DNA of 64,000 nucleotides from an uncultured beta proteobacterium. GTDB lineage: Bacteria > Pseudomonadota > Gammaproteobacteria > Burkholderiales > Burkholderiaceae_C. The position numbers and the translations under genes were made by a program. The stretch covers positions 1 through 64,000 of the forward strand of contig CAIVXG010000247.1 in NCBI GenBank assembly GCA_903909815.1. Direction: 5' to 3'. The number at the start of each line of letters is the position of its first letter. Within the stretch, counting starts at the first letter, position 1. Positions 28,335 to 39,563 of this stretch are shown here, in pieces. The notes under the pieces are model-generated. The model saw nothing but the letters and a program-made list of their open reading frames with translations, did not search any database and was not told the DNA's origin.

Positions 28335-28583
28335 ATGGTTTCCACTCGATTAGTCCCACTTATTTTGCTGATGCTTGGCGGTTGCGCCGCCAGCGACGGC
28401 AAGCAATCAACGGCCGATGTGCAACGGGTTTGCACTCGGGAATATCGGGTTGGGTCGAGCATCCCAGTGGTCAACTGCGAGGCCCCAATGACGGACGAGG
28501 AGCGCCAGCGCTCAATCGAAGAATTAAGAAATGGCGCGCGTCCCGTTCCAACCAAGACGGTCGGAGGAAAAACGGGAGGCTGA
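28335..28583 (+). CDS. Small putative lipoprotein
   Basis: 82 residues. The N-terminus MVSTRLVPLILLMLGGCAAS has a lipobox (LGGC, Cys at 17), so the mature protein would be lipid-anchored and about 65 residues long. The rest (VCTREYRVGSSIPVVNCEAP and MTDEERQRSIEELRNG) contains two cysteines that could form a disulfide. I do not recognise a family. It sits between the tonB operon and the receptor gene on the opposite strand. Confidence 0.65.
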   Translation: MVSTRLVPLILLMLGGCAASDGKQSTADVQRVCTREYRVGSSIPVVNCEAPMTDEERQRSIEELRNGARPVPTKTVGGKTGG

Positions 28584-28680
28584 GATCAACTTTCAATAGG
28601 GCTTTGGGGTTTAGAAATTTATGGCCGGAAATTGAAGGTCCGTCACTCCGGCTCAACCTCGACACTGGACGCAGAAATAA

Positions 28681-28718
28681 AAAAAGAGGAACAGCGCCGT
28701 AGCGTTGCTCCTCTTTTT
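28681..28718 (-). terminator. Terminator of the TonB-dependent receptor gene
   Basis: On either strand AAAAAGAGGA and TCCTCTTTTT pair, with an inner imperfect arm ACAGCG/CGTTGC. It lies about 30 bases beyond the receptor stop and may also stop transcripts from the lipoprotein gene. Confidence 0.85.
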
Positions 28719-28746
28719 GGATCGGCCTTACAGCCGATACGAAGGC

Positions 28747-31431
28747 TTAGAAGTTGTAGGTGCCGCGGAGGTAATACGCCCGGCCGGTTGGGTCGGCAAA
28801 GCGCGGGTCATACCCCACCTGGAAGGTCGCACCTTGGTTCGATGCTGGCGGCTTGGTGTCAAGTAGGTTGCGTACACCACCGACAATCGAAATGGCCTTG
28901 GTAATCGCCCAGCTTCCGTTGACGTCCCAAAGTGAAAATGCGCCAACGTGATGGTTCTGCAGTGCAGGGTCAAGAACTGCAGTCGGATCGTTTTGGTCGG
29001 TATAACCAGATTTGTAGCGGTTCGTCAGACCAATGCCATAAGCGCCATAGGTCCACTGAACGTTGGCAGTCTGCTGCCAGCGGAAGACCGGACCGGCACC
29101 GGAATAGATGCCCACATTCTGGATCCACTCGCCACCGGCTTCATTCTGATACTCGTACTTGGCAACATAGGTCCCGTTCAACATGAAGTTGAACGTTCCC
29201 GTCTGCGAAGTGCGCAGGCGGTAGGCCAAAGTCACGTCGATACCGTTCGTGTTGACGCCACCCAGATTCGAAGTCGTATCGCTCACGTAGCCGCAAGCGG
29301 AGCCCGGGCATTGCGTGCCATCGTATGACAGTTGTCCGGCCGGATTGCGCACAAGCAGACTGGCATACTTGGTCGTGTTACCGAATATCGTGGTGTCCGG
29401 CAGGGCCGCAATGGAGTCAGTCAACTGGATCCACCAAAGGTCCACACCCACGGTCAGGTCCTTCACGGGCTCAAATACCGCACCCAACGTGAAGTTCTTC
29501 GACTTCTCCGGTTTGAGCTTGGGATTGCCGCCCGACAGACTCATGAACTGTTGACCGCATGCCGTGGATGCGAACCCGGCTACGGTGGGATTACCATTTG
29601 CATCGCAACCCGCCTTCGGATCGTCCCATGTGTTGGCTGTGTTGGTATAGGTTTGCGGTGCGTAGAGGTCGTACAACGACGGAGCGCGGAAACCGGTCGA
29701 TGCGGAACCACGGAACAGCATGTCGGCCGACGGCTGAAAGCGGAAGCTGAGTTTGGGATTAACAGTGTTGCCGAAATCGCTGTACTTGTCAGCGCGGATT
29801 GCGCCGGTGACATCGAGTTGCTTCGTGACCGGCACGTTCAGTTCACCGTAGGCTGCATAAACATCGCGGCTCCCAACACTGTTGGTTGCGGGGTCAACAC
29901 CAGTGCTTGCGACCACCAAGGAAGCCAGCGGGTCACTCGCCTTGAATGAGAAGCTTTCATGCCTGAGTTCTGCGCCTACTGCCAAGGCTGCAGCTCGGCC
30001 TGCGCCAAACCAATCAGTAAGCTCGCGGCTTGCGTGTCCGTCAATAGTGGACACCGTGCCCTTGCCGGTGAGCAAGTTGCCCGTCACCATTGCGCTGGCT
30101 AACAATGCTGCACCTGCTGCGTTCTGCGCGCCAAAGGGGTTCAAAGTACCATTCTTAACGCCTGCCGTGATGACGGGGCCATTGTTGTAGCCCCCGATCA
30201 GGTTGTCAGTGACGTGGTTCTGGTTGTAGGCTGCACCGATAGAATAGTCCCAACCAGCTGCTGCGCCATCCAATGATGCTAAGAAGCGCTGCTGCTCGTT
30301 GTCGGCACTGTCAGCGCGACCGCCGCTGGCCGCAGTGCGCCACTGTACAGCGATAGGCAGGGCTGGATTGATAGTGAACGTGGTCGGCGCCGGCGTGATG
30401 CCGTTGCCGGGGAAGAAAGCAGTTCCCGCGTCCATCGACAAGGCCGCGTAGGGCACAGGCGCGATCAGTGCCTTGTTGTTACCCTTGGTGAGGAAATACT
30501 CAAGGTTTAGCTGCGCATCTTTGGTCACGGCAAAAGTGCCCTTCAACATCGCCGAGTCCCGTGTGGTCTCGGGAACGAGGTCAACCCAACGTGTGTAGTC
30601 GTAGCGGCACTTGTTGCCCGCAGCAAATCCGTATGGTGCATCGCAACCCGGCCAGCTTGCGTTGGACGAATTACCGGACTGTGAGTAGTTAGCTGGTGAA
30701 GGCGTACCTGAGGATTTCGAAATGCCAAGTGACGGAACCAAGCCGGTGCTGCCGAAGGGGCGCTGCGACGCTTGGATGGCATCCTGTTGCTGGTGATCGA
30801 TAAAGCCCAGAATGTTGTAGCCATCCTTGGTCAGATCGCCAAAACCGAAGCCCGCGTTGATGTTCACCGACTTTCCACCGGGATGCTGGGGCGAATCCGC
30901 ACCAATGGTGACCGTTCCACCTTGCAGGTCCTTGCGGGTAATAAAGTTGATCACACCGCCAATGGCGTCGGTGCCGTACAGGGACGAGGCACCGTCGCGC
31001 AGCACTTCCACGCGCTCCAGCGCGGCAAATGGAATCATGTTCAGGTCGGGTGCCGAGCCGTCAAAGGAGTTATTGGCAACGCGCCGGCCATTCAGCAAAA
31101 TCAGCGTCTTGTTCTGGCCCAGGCCGCGAAGATTCGCGTAGGAGGCGCCACCCGTAGACGCTCCGACCGATTGACTTGTCCCTTGAAGTGTTTGATTTCC
31201 CGCAATCATGTTCAGCACCTGCTCGACCGTCACAACGCCTTCTTTCTTCAGATCGGCAGCTTTGAGAACAGTGACGGGTGCCGATGTTTCGGCCTCGATC
31301 CGTTTGATGGCCGACCCGGTGATCTCGACGCGTTGCAAACTGGCGTCCTGTGCCATCGCGGCGCCTGGTGCAATCGCCAGACTTCCAAAAGCGAGCACGA
31401 GGCCCGAACATAGTTTGGTGTGTTTAAACAT
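28747..31431 (-). CDS. TonB-dependent outer-membrane receptor
   Basis: 894 residues with signal peptide (ending GAAMAQ at about 28). The plug domain follows: VEITGSAIKRIEAETSAPV, VTVEQVLNMI, YANLRGLGQNKTLILLNGRR and ERVEVLRDGASSLYGTDAIG, then a 22-strand barrel ending YYLRGTYNF with terminal Phe. The GSAIKR start of the plug resembles receptors common in Xanthomonas and Caulobacter relatives. It may be energised by the adjacent ExbBD/TonB. The ligand (iron chelate, vitamin, sugar or peptide) cannot be told. No Fur box is seen upstream. The coding sequence looks less GC-rich than its neighbours, suggesting acquisition. Confidence 0.93.
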   Translation of the reverse strand: MFKHTKLCSGLVLAFGSLAIAPGAAMAQDASLQRVEITGSAIKRIEAETSAPVTVLKAADLKKEGVVTVEQVLNMIAGNQTLQGTSQSVGASTGGASYANLRGLGQNKTLILLNGRRVANNSFDGSAPDLNMIPFAALERVEVLRDGASSLYGTDAIGGVINFITRKDLQGGTVTIGADSPQHPGGKSVNINAGFGFGDLTKDGYNILGFIDHQQQDAIQASQRPFGSTGLVPSLGISKSSGTPSPANYSQSGNSSNASWPGCDAPYGFAAGNKCRYDYTRWVDLVPETTRDSAMLKGTFAVTKDAQLNLEYFLTKGNNKALIAPVPYAALSMDAGTAFFPGNGITPAPTTFTINPALPIAVQWRTAASGGRADSADNEQQRFLASLDGAAAGWDYSIGAAYNQNHVTDNLIGGYNNGPVITAGVKNGTLNPFGAQNAAGAALLASAMVTGNLLTGKGTVSTIDGHASRELTDWFGAGRAAALAVGAELRHESFSFKASDPLASLVVASTGVDPATNSVGSRDVYAAYGELNVPVTKQLDVTGAIRADKYSDFGNTVNPKLSFRFQPSADMLFRGSASTGFRAPSLYDLYAPQTYTNTANTWDDPKAGCDANGNPTVAGFASTACGQQFMSLSGGNPKLKPEKSKNFTLGAVFEPVKDLTVGVDLWWIQLTDSIAALPDTTIFGNTTKYASLLVRNPAGQLSYDGTQCPGSACGYVSDTTSNLGGVNTNGIDVTLAYRLRTSQTGTFNFMLNGTYVAKYEYQNEAGGEWIQNVGIYSGAGPVFRWQQTANVQWTYGAYGIGLTNRYKSGYTDQNDPTAVLDPALQNHHVGAFSLWDVNGSWAITKAISIVGGVRNLLDTKPPASNQGATFQVGYDPRFADPTGRAYYLRGTYNF

Positions 31432-31777
31432 TGAAACTCCAAGAAAGTTTAAAAGCCGCCCACATGCCTCACCTTTTTGTCATTCAAGTATTCCCGGTGA
31501 ATTTAAGAATTCACGGAACTGACACTGACCAAGGATAAGAAAACACGTGTTTGGACCGGAACTGCCATTCTGATTCATTTGTTCAATTTGGCCTCTCTAG
31601 CTGGCTCCAAACAAGAAGAACTTGGATCCAATCGCCACTCGATGTGAATCTGAAGCTCCGTGACTAAGCTGTTGATTAATAACGGAAAGCCACTGTCTTC
31701 CAGGCTTTTGCATCGAGCAATTCAATACTTAGCAACTCATTAATTAAGGGTTAATACGTATAAAAATATTGCCATGC

Positions 31778-31798
31778 TGTTGTGCATAAAACACAACA
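31778..31798. promoter_or_regulatory. Candidate operator: TGTTGTG-N7-CACAACA
   Basis: A perfect 7-bp inverted repeat with a seven-base AT-rich spacer (CATAAAA), centred about 355 bases upstream of the receptor start. The shape suits a dimeric regulator site. No regulator gene is adjacent, so the assignment is tentative. Confidence 0.4.
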
Positions 31799-31817
31799 TT
31801 GAAACTATTGAAAGTTC

Positions 31818-31840
31818 ACGACGGTACGCACTTCCGTCGT
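31818..31840 (-). terminator. Possible terminator of the opp-MFS operon
   Basis: ACGACGG tacgcactt CCGTCGT is a perfect 7-bp stem with a nine-base loop, about 70 bases beyond the MFS stop. The U run is weak, so the function is uncertain. Confidence 0.35.
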
Positions 31841-31909
31841 TCGATGTCGGGGCGACTCATCCTGGCAGATGAAAAAAATTGTCGTTGAAGATGAAACGTA
31901 CAGATCGGC

Positions 31910-33183
31910 TCAGTCGCCCGCTGTCGGCAGACTGCGCACATTGCGAATCACAGGATGCCGCCAGGCCCAAGTCGCCAGCAACAAGGCGCCCGCGCCGCCC
32001 ATCCCCAAGGCATAGCGCAGACCCACGTGCTCACCGACGTAGCCGCCCAGCAGCGCGCCGGGACCGGCCGGAATCAGGATCAGCCAGCGCATCGTGCTGG
32101 TCATGCGCCCTAGCAGCGGCTCGGGCGTGACGGCCTGGCGCAGAGCGAGGAAGTTGATGAAAATCAGCACGGCGCCGGCGCTGAAGCACAGCAGCATCAG
32201 CACAAATGAAGCCACGCCCCAGGCGCCCACGGGCGCAAAGGCCAGTTGCAGCCAACCGACGCCGCACACGGCAAAGCCCAGCACCAGGCAGGGGCCAGGT
32301 CCCAGCCGGCGCGAGATGCGATGCCCTACGGTGCTGGCGGTGATGGTGCCCAAACCCAGCCCGATGTAGCACATGCCGACCTGATGTTCATTCAAGCCCA
32401 GTGTGCGTGTGGCAAAGAGGATCTGCACCACCATGGCGGCGTGATGGCACATCTGCCACAGGCCCACGACCAGTGCCAGGCTCAGCAATAAGCGGTGGGT
32501 CACGACGAAGCTCAGACCTTCGCGCAGGTCGCGCCAGAAACGAGGCTGGGGGTGTGGGACACGTACTTCCACGACGCGTATGCCGCGCAGAATGGTGACG
32601 CTGATCATCAGCAACAACGCGTCTGCCAACAAAGTCAGCGGCGCGCCGACGAGTTTGATCAACAAGCCGGCGACACCGGGACCGGCAACTTCCGCGCCCG
32701 AGCTGGCCAAAGCATTCTTGGCGTAGGCCTCCACCAGCCTGGCTCGAGGCACGATCTGGGTCAGGACGATCTGCGCTGCCGTGCCGGCGGTGACGTTGAT
32801 GCAGCCAATACCGAAGGCCACGGCGTAGAGATAGTTCATGTTCAGACCATCCAGCGCCCATGCCAGTGGCACGCTGGCGACGATCACGGCCACGAGAACC
32901 TCGCCACCGATGTACACAGGCAGCTTGCGCACCCGGTCCAGCCACACGCCCGAGGGCAGGGAGAACAGCACGAACGGCGCGAGCTCCATGGCCGTGAGCA
33001 ACCCCATTTGTGTTGGCGTAGCATTGAGCAGCACGGCGGCCGTCAGCGGCAGCGCCAGCATGGTGATCTGCCCGCCAAACGAGCTGATCAGGATCGACAG
33101 CCACAGCCTGCTGTAGATGCGGTCGCGCAGCAGGTCGGTGGGACCCAAACTCAGGCTGCGGCGCAGCCGGGCCAGCTTGGACT

Positions 33184-33199
<16 letters not shown>
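31910..33199 (-). CDS. MFS transporter, EntS/MFS_3 type
   Basis: 429 residues with about 12 membrane helices. It starts MSVGLKSKLARL, then SRLWLSILISSFGGQITMLA, LFSLPSGVWLDRVRKLPVYI (the MFS loop 2-3 motif) and a repeat of the fold after about 215. The layout is that of drug or siderophore exporters of the EntS type. The ATG at 33199 overlaps the end of oppF by 16 bases and is preferred over a longer frame. As the last gene of the peptide-uptake operon it may export a product or waste derived from the imported peptide (inference). Confidence 0.85.
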
Positions 33200-35170
<1,971 letters not shown>

Positions 35171-35177
35171 GATTCCT

Positions 35178-36095
35178 TTATCGGTCCTTGGGGTCGAGCG
35201 CGTCGCGCAAACCATCGCCCACATAGTTAAAGCAGTACAGCGTGACCGACAGCAGCGCGCCCGGAAACAGCAGCATCCAGGGCGAGACTTCCATAACGCC
35301 GGCGCCGTCCTGGATCAACACGCCCCAACTCGTCATGGGTTCCTGTATGCCCAGTCCCAGGAACGACAGCACCGATTCGGTCAGGATCACGCCCGGGACC
35401 GTGACCGTGGCGTAGATCACCACCACGCCCAGCAGGTTCGGCACGATGTGCGAAAAGATGATGCGGCGCGTGGGAACGCCGATGGCGCGCGCCGCTTCCA
35501 CGAATTCCTTGGAGCGCAGCGACAGCGTCTGCCCGCGCACCACGCGCGCCATGTCCATCCAGGAGAACACGGTGATGGTCAGCACCACCAGGTGAAAGTC
35601 GCGTCCGAGAATGGTCACCATCAGCACCGCGATCAGCAGGTAGGGAATGGCGTACATCATGTCCACGATGCGCATCATCAGCGAGTCGACCCGTCCGCCG
35701 ACAAAGCCCGCGATCGCGCCCCAGGCGATGCCCACGGTGACAGAGGCGATGGTCGCCAACACCCCCACCACGAGCGAAATCCGCCCGCCGATCAGGCTGC
35801 GCACCAAGAGGTCGCGCCCCGATTCGTCGGTGCCAAAGAGGTGCCAGTTCTTGAAGGAAGGCGCCATGCTCATCGCCTCCCAGTCGGCGCTGTCGTAGGC
35901 GTTGGGAAGCAGCCAGGGCCCGACGATGCAGGCCAGCGTGATCAGGCACAGCAGCGCCAGGCTGAGCAGCGCAGCGCGGTTGCGCATGAAGCGCAGCCTT
36001 GCGTCGGCCCATGGGCTGCGGCCCGCCACCGCCGCGTCGGAAGTGGCATCCAGCGCCGCCACCAGTGTGTCTTGTTTCTTGGGGAAGAACATCAT
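35178..36095 (-). CDS. oppC: Oligopeptide ABC transporter permease OppC
   Basis: 305 residues. A cytoplasmic N-terminus (MMFFPKKQDTLVAALDA) is followed by a first helix (LLSLALLCLITLACIVGPWL) and a cluster of five helices with the EAA-type loop VEAARAIGVPTRRIIFSHIV. It has the OppC_N extension and ends LRDALDPKDR, the usual DppC/OppC C-terminus. Its ATG overlaps the oppB stop by one base. Confidence 0.93.
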   Translation of the reverse strand: MMFFPKKQDTLVAALDATSDAAVAGRSPWADARLRFMRNRAALLSLALLCLITLACIVGPWLLPNAYDSADWEAMSMAPSFKNWHLFGTDESGRDLLVRSLIGGRISLVVGVLATIASVTVGIAWGAIAGFVGGRVDSLMMRIVDMMYAIPYLLIAVLMVTILGRDFHLVVLTITVFSWMDMARVVRGQTLSLRSKEFVEAARAIGVPTRRIIFSHIVPNLLGVVVIYATVTVPGVILTESVLSFLGLGIQEPMTSWGVLIQDGAGVMEVSPWMLLFPGALLSVTLYCFNYVGDGLRDALDPKDR

Positions 36096-37015
36096 CAGTA
36101 TCTGATTTTTGGATCGAGCCAGGCGTAGGCCAGATCCACCAGCAAATTGAGCAGCACCGCCACCACCGTGACCAGCACCACCAGGCCCAGCACCAGGGTG
36201 TAGTCGCGGTTGCCGGCGCCGTTGACGATGAGCTTTCCCAGTCCCGGTAGGGAAAACACCGTCTCCGTCACCAGGGCCGAGGTGATGGACGAAATCGTGA
36301 GCGGTCCCAGCACCGACACCACGGGCAACAGGGACGGCTTGAGCGCGTGGCGCAGGATCACGATGCGCAGCGGCAATCCCTTGGCCTTGGCGGTGCGTAT
36401 GAAGTTGCTGTGCAGTACCTCGATCAGGCTGCCGCGCATGACGCGCCCTATGGTCGACACATTGATGAGCGTGAGCAAGGCCACCGGCAGCACCATGTAT
36501 TTCAGCGCGAAGTCGTCCCAGCCCCCTGCTGGCAACCAGTGCAGCCCGAAGGCAAAAACCAATATCAGTACGGGCCCGATCACAAAACTCGGGAAGGCGC
36601 TGCCGATATTGCCCAGGAACATGACAAAGTAGTCGACCCAGCTGTTTTGCCTGAGTGCCGCCAGGATGCCCAGCGCCACGCCGATCACCAGCGACAGCAG
36701 CATCGCAACCCCGCCGATGCTCAGCGACACCGGCAGGGCACGCGCCACCAGTTCGTTCACCGACCAGTCGGCGTAGCGAAACGAGGCGCCCAGATCGCCG
36801 TGAAGCAGGTTGTTCAGGTAGTACAGGTACTGTTGCCAAAGCGGCTCATCCAGGTGGTACTTGGCCTGCAGGTTCGCCAGCACCGCGGCCGAGACCTTGC
36901 GTTCGCCGTCAAACGGACCACCCGGTGTGGCGTGCAGCAGCAGGTAGCACACCGTGATCACGGCCAGCAGGGTGGGAATCGTCGCCAGCGCGCGACGCAG
37001 GCTGTAGGACCACAT
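36095..37015 (-). CDS. oppB: Oligopeptide ABC transporter permease OppB
   Basis: 306 residues, six helices. It begins SLRRALATIPTLLAVITVCY and includes HATPGGPFDGERKVS and the EAA loop RTAKAKGLPLRIVILRHALK. It ends DLAYAWLDPKIRY, typical of OppB/DppB. The ATG at 37015 is four bases from the oppA stop. Confidence 0.94.
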   Translation of the reverse strand: MWSYSLRRALATIPTLLAVITVCYLLLHATPGGPFDGERKVSAAVLANLQAKYHLDEPLWQQYLYYLNNLLHGDLGASFRYADWSVNELVARALPVSLSIGGVAMLLSLVIGVALGILAALRQNSWVDYFVMFLGNIGSAFPSFVIGPVLILVFAFGLHWLPAGGWDDFALKYMVLPVALLTLINVSTIGRVMRGSLIEVLHSNFIRTAKAKGLPLRIVILRHALKPSLLPVVSVLGPLTISSITSALVTETVFSLPGLGKLIVNGAGNRDYTLVLGLVVLVTVVAVLLNLLVDLAYAWLDPKIRY

Positions 37016-37018
37016 GGT

Positions 37019-38632
37019 TCAGTGCTTGATGATGTACAGGTCCTTGGAGCGGAACCGGTCCAGCGAGTTTTCGAGCGAATAGCCGCCAACGTAGGATTTG
37101 ACCAGGCGCGGTATCGTGTACTGCAGCAGCGGGATCATGGGATAGTCCTCCATGATCATCGCGGCGGCTTGCGTCATGAGCTTCTTGCGCTGCGCTGGGT
37201 CTTTGGCGTTGTTGCCCTGGTTGATCAACTCCTCGGCCTGGCGGTTGCAGTTGCCGTTGTCGTTGTTGTTGGAGTCGCACTGGATCTGGGACAGGAAGGT
37301 GGTGACGTCGTTGTAGTCAGCCACCCAGCCGTGGCGTGCAATCTGGAATTCGCCATCGTGCCGGCGCTTGAGCAGGACCTTGAACTCCATGCTCTCGGTC
37401 TCCATGTCCAGAGCCAGCTTGGTCTTCCATTCGGACGCGACGAAGATCGCCATCTTCTTGTGGTACTCGAGCGTGTTGTAGGAGAACACGAGCTTGGTGC
37501 CGGGCTTGACCCCGGCCTGTGCGAGCAGCTTTTTGGCTTCGTCAATGCGGCGGGCCATGGGCCAGGTCGCCCACTCGTATTGCGTGACATCGGCGCCATC
37601 GACGCCGCGCACCACGACGCCGTAGGCAGGCAACTGGCCGTCGGCGGTGACGCGCTGGGCCAGGATGTCGCGGTCGATCACCATGGACAAAGCCTTGCGC
37701 ACACGCACGTCCTTCAGGATCGGGTCTTTGTTCTGCAAGGCGTAGTAGCGCAGTCCCAGCATGGGCGCGTTGCGGATCTCGTTGGGGTACTGCTTCTTGT
37801 ATTTTTCGTAGGTGCCGGAGGGCAGTTGATAGACCCAGTCGTTCTCACCCGATTCGAACAGTTTGACGTCGGCGATGTCGCTCTCCACCGGCAGGTAGGT
37901 TACGCGCGTCAGTTGCACATTGGCCGCGTCCCAGTACTGGGGATTCTTGTCCAGAAGAATCTTGCTGTTGACCTGCCAGTCCTTGAGCACAAAGGCGCCG
38001 TTGCCCACGATCTTGCCGGGCTTGGTCCAGTCCTTGCCGAACTTTTCGATGCTCGTGCGGTGCAGCGGCCCCATTTGCGGATTCGACATCATGCTGAGCA
38101 TGAAGCTGATGGGGTAGGGCGTCCTGACTTCCAGGGTCAACTTGTCAATCGCCTTCACGCCCAGCGCCGTGACGGGCATCTTGCCGGCGATGATCTCCTT
38201 GCCGTTGAGCACAAAAATGCCGTAGGTCGTGGCGTAGGGGGATGCGGTCTTGGGGTCCACATAGCGGCGAATGCCGTAGACAAAGTCGTCGGCCGTGACG
38301 GCTTCACCATTCGACCACTTGGCATTACTGCGCAGCTTGAACACCCAGGTCGTGGGGTTGGATTGACTCCAGGTTTCGGCCACGCCGGGAACGATCCGGT
38401 CGCGCGCATCGACCGCAGTCAGTCCTTCAAACAGGTCGCGGCTGATGTTGTTGGCCCCAACCGACTCGGCCAGCGCCGGATCCAGCGTCTCCGGCTCGGA
38501 GCCGTTGTTACGGACCATGGTTTGGGTAGCGTGAAGCTTCACGCCATTGGGCACCGTCGCCGCGCCTACCGCTGCCGCCAGCAGCAGCAGGGTTGCCGCA
38601 GCAGCCGATTTCATGGTCAAAAAAACACGCAT
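37019..38632 (-). CDS. oppA: Oligopeptide-binding protein OppA
   Basis: 537 residues. Signal peptide (about 1-25, ending VGAAT), then the SBP_bac_5 fold: NNGSEPETLDPALAESVGAN, DLFEGLTAVDARDRIVPGVA, WVFKLRSNAKWSNGEAVTADD, and VRKALSMVIDRDIL. Captures oligopeptides in the periplasm. The ATG at 38632 is chosen because CAGGAG lies ten bases upstream; the ATG at 38614 lacks a ribosome site. First gene of the six-gene operon. Confidence 0.94.
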   Translation of the reverse strand: MRVFLTMKSAAAATLLLLAAAVGAATVPNGVKLHATQTMVRNNGSEPETLDPALAESVGANNISRDLFEGLTAVDARDRIVPGVAETWSQSNPTTWVFKLRSNAKWSNGEAVTADDFVYGIRRYVDPKTASPYATTYGIFVLNGKEIIAGKMPVTALGVKAIDKLTLEVRTPYPISFMLSMMSNPQMGPLHRTSIEKFGKDWTKPGKIVGNGAFVLKDWQVNSKILLDKNPQYWDAANVQLTRVTYLPVESDIADVKLFESGENDWVYQLPSGTYEKYKKQYPNEIRNAPMLGLRYYALQNKDPILKDVRVRKALSMVIDRDILAQRVTADGQLPAYGVVVRGVDGADVTQYEWATWPMARRIDEAKKLLAQAGVKPGTKLVFSYNTLEYHKKMAIFVASEWKTKLALDMETESMEFKVLLKRRHDGEFQIARHGWVADYNDVTTFLSQIQCDSNNNDNGNCNRQAEELINQGNNAKDPAQRKKLMTQAAAMIMEDYPMIPLLQYTIPRLVKSYVGGYSLENSLDRFRSKDLYIIKH

Positions 38633-38731
38633 GTCCAAGCACTCCTGGTTGTGATCCGTCCGCCCCGCGGCAAGGCTGAAGCTTAGCGCATCACAGCGCG
38701 CACACAACACACGGCGAATTGGGCCTCTTCA

Positions 38732-38762
38732 TTGACGAATCGCTGCGATTTTGCGTTACAAT
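38732..38762 (+). promoter_or_regulatory. Candidate promoter of the rimP-nusA-infB operon
   Basis: TTGACG (38732-38737) and TACAAT (38757-38762) are close to consensus, but the spacing is 19 bases. Transcription would begin near 38769, just before the leader hairpin. Confidence 0.5.
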
Positions 38763-38772
38763 CGGCGCTTCA

Positions 38773-38814
38773 CGACCAAACGGGCGGGTTCTCACCGCCC
38801 GTTTTTTTTGGTCG
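38773..38814 (+). terminator. Terminator-like leader hairpin upstream of rimP
   Basis: CGGGCGG (38781-38787) pairs with CCGCCCG (38795-38801), followed by eight T residues. The outer arms CGACCAAA and TTTGGTCG can extend the stem. It lies a few bases after the predicted transcription start and about 70 bases before the rimP GTG, so it could attenuate the whole operon. A second, weaker stem CACACC/GGTGTG (38842-38847 with 38865-38870) lies just before rimP. It could alternatively terminate an unseen upstream transcript. Confidence 0.75.
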
Positions 38815-38886
38815 ATCGCTTTTGGATTGTCTTTTTTTGCACACACCGCGAGGCTGGTTTTCGGGGTGTGATGACGGGGTTTTTGA

Positions 38887-39477
38887 GTGGCGCTGCAAGA
38901 CATTGTCGAACAAACGGTAACCGGACTGGGTTACGAACTGGTGGAGATTGAACGCTCCGCCGGTGGTCTGCTGCGCATCACCATCGATCTGCCCTGGACG
39001 CCTGAGACGACGACCACGCAATTCGTCAACGTTGAAGACTGCGAGAAGGTGAATCGCCAGTTGCAGTTTGCGCTCGAAGTCGACGGAGCCGAATACCGGC
39101 GTCTGGAGATTTCCTCTCCTGGCATCGATCGGCCCTTGCACGGCGAGAAGGATTTTGAGCGATTCGTGGGCTCGATCATTGACATCACGCTCAAGGCGCC
39201 GATGGGCAGCGCGGCCAATGGCCAGGTCAATGCCAACCGCAAGAAGTTTCGGGGTGTGCTGGAGCGTACGTTGACGGGCGATGTCGCCGGTTGGCAAATC
39301 GTGTGGCGCGAGGAGCTCAAGCTCAAGCCGGGGCAAAAGCCGGGCAAGAACCGCGTGTTGCCGCCATTGCAGGCGCTGGGTTTCGAGTTGAATGAAGTGC
39401 GCGAAGCGCGGCTGGCGCCGATTGTGAATTTCAAGGGTCGCGGCGGGTCCGACGAAGCTTCGGAAGATCCGCAGTGA
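38887..39477 (+). CDS. rimP: Ribosome maturation factor RimP
   Basis: 196 residues, needed for 30S subunit maturation. It begins MALQDIVEQTVTGLGYELVE at a GTG codon and contains GGLLRITIDLPW and the conserved VSSPGIDRPL-type segment (here ISSPGIDRPLHGEKDF). A central insertion (MGSAANGQVNANRKKF) is common in Burkholderiales. First gene of the operon with nusA and infB. Confidence 0.95.
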   Translation: MALQDIVEQTVTGLGYELVEIERSAGGLLRITIDLPWTPETTTTQFVNVEDCEKVNRQLQFALEVDGAEYRRLEISSPGIDRPLHGEKDFERFVGSIIDITLKAPMGSAANGQVNANRKKFRGVLERTLTGDVAGWQIVWREELKLKPGQKPGKNRVLPPLQALGFELNEVREARLAPIVNFKGRGGSDEASEDPQ

Positions 39478-39563
39478 GCGGCGGCATGCTTGCCGCTGGG
39501 GACAAGGAAAAGCGTGACGGCGCTGGTCGCTGTTGCAAATCTATTTGATAGGAGAGTCTTGGC

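Larger units (their letters stand above)
31432..31909. other. AT-rich 478-base intergenic region upstream of the receptor gene
   Basis: This gap is clearly lower in GC than the rest of the window, especially 31690-31810 (for example TTAATACGTATAAAAATATT). It carries the dyad at 31778-31798 and the hairpin at 31818-31840. It must hold the promoter of the TonB-dependent receptor. I see no protein-coding gene in it. Confidence 0.7.

Noticed and set aside
31432-31909. Fur box upstream of the TonB-dependent receptor
   Set aside because: No sequence close to GATAATGATAATCATTATC was found by eye in the gap.
36347-38686. Long open frame antisense to oppA/oppB
   Set aside because: Shadow of the peptide transporter genes, no recognisable domain.
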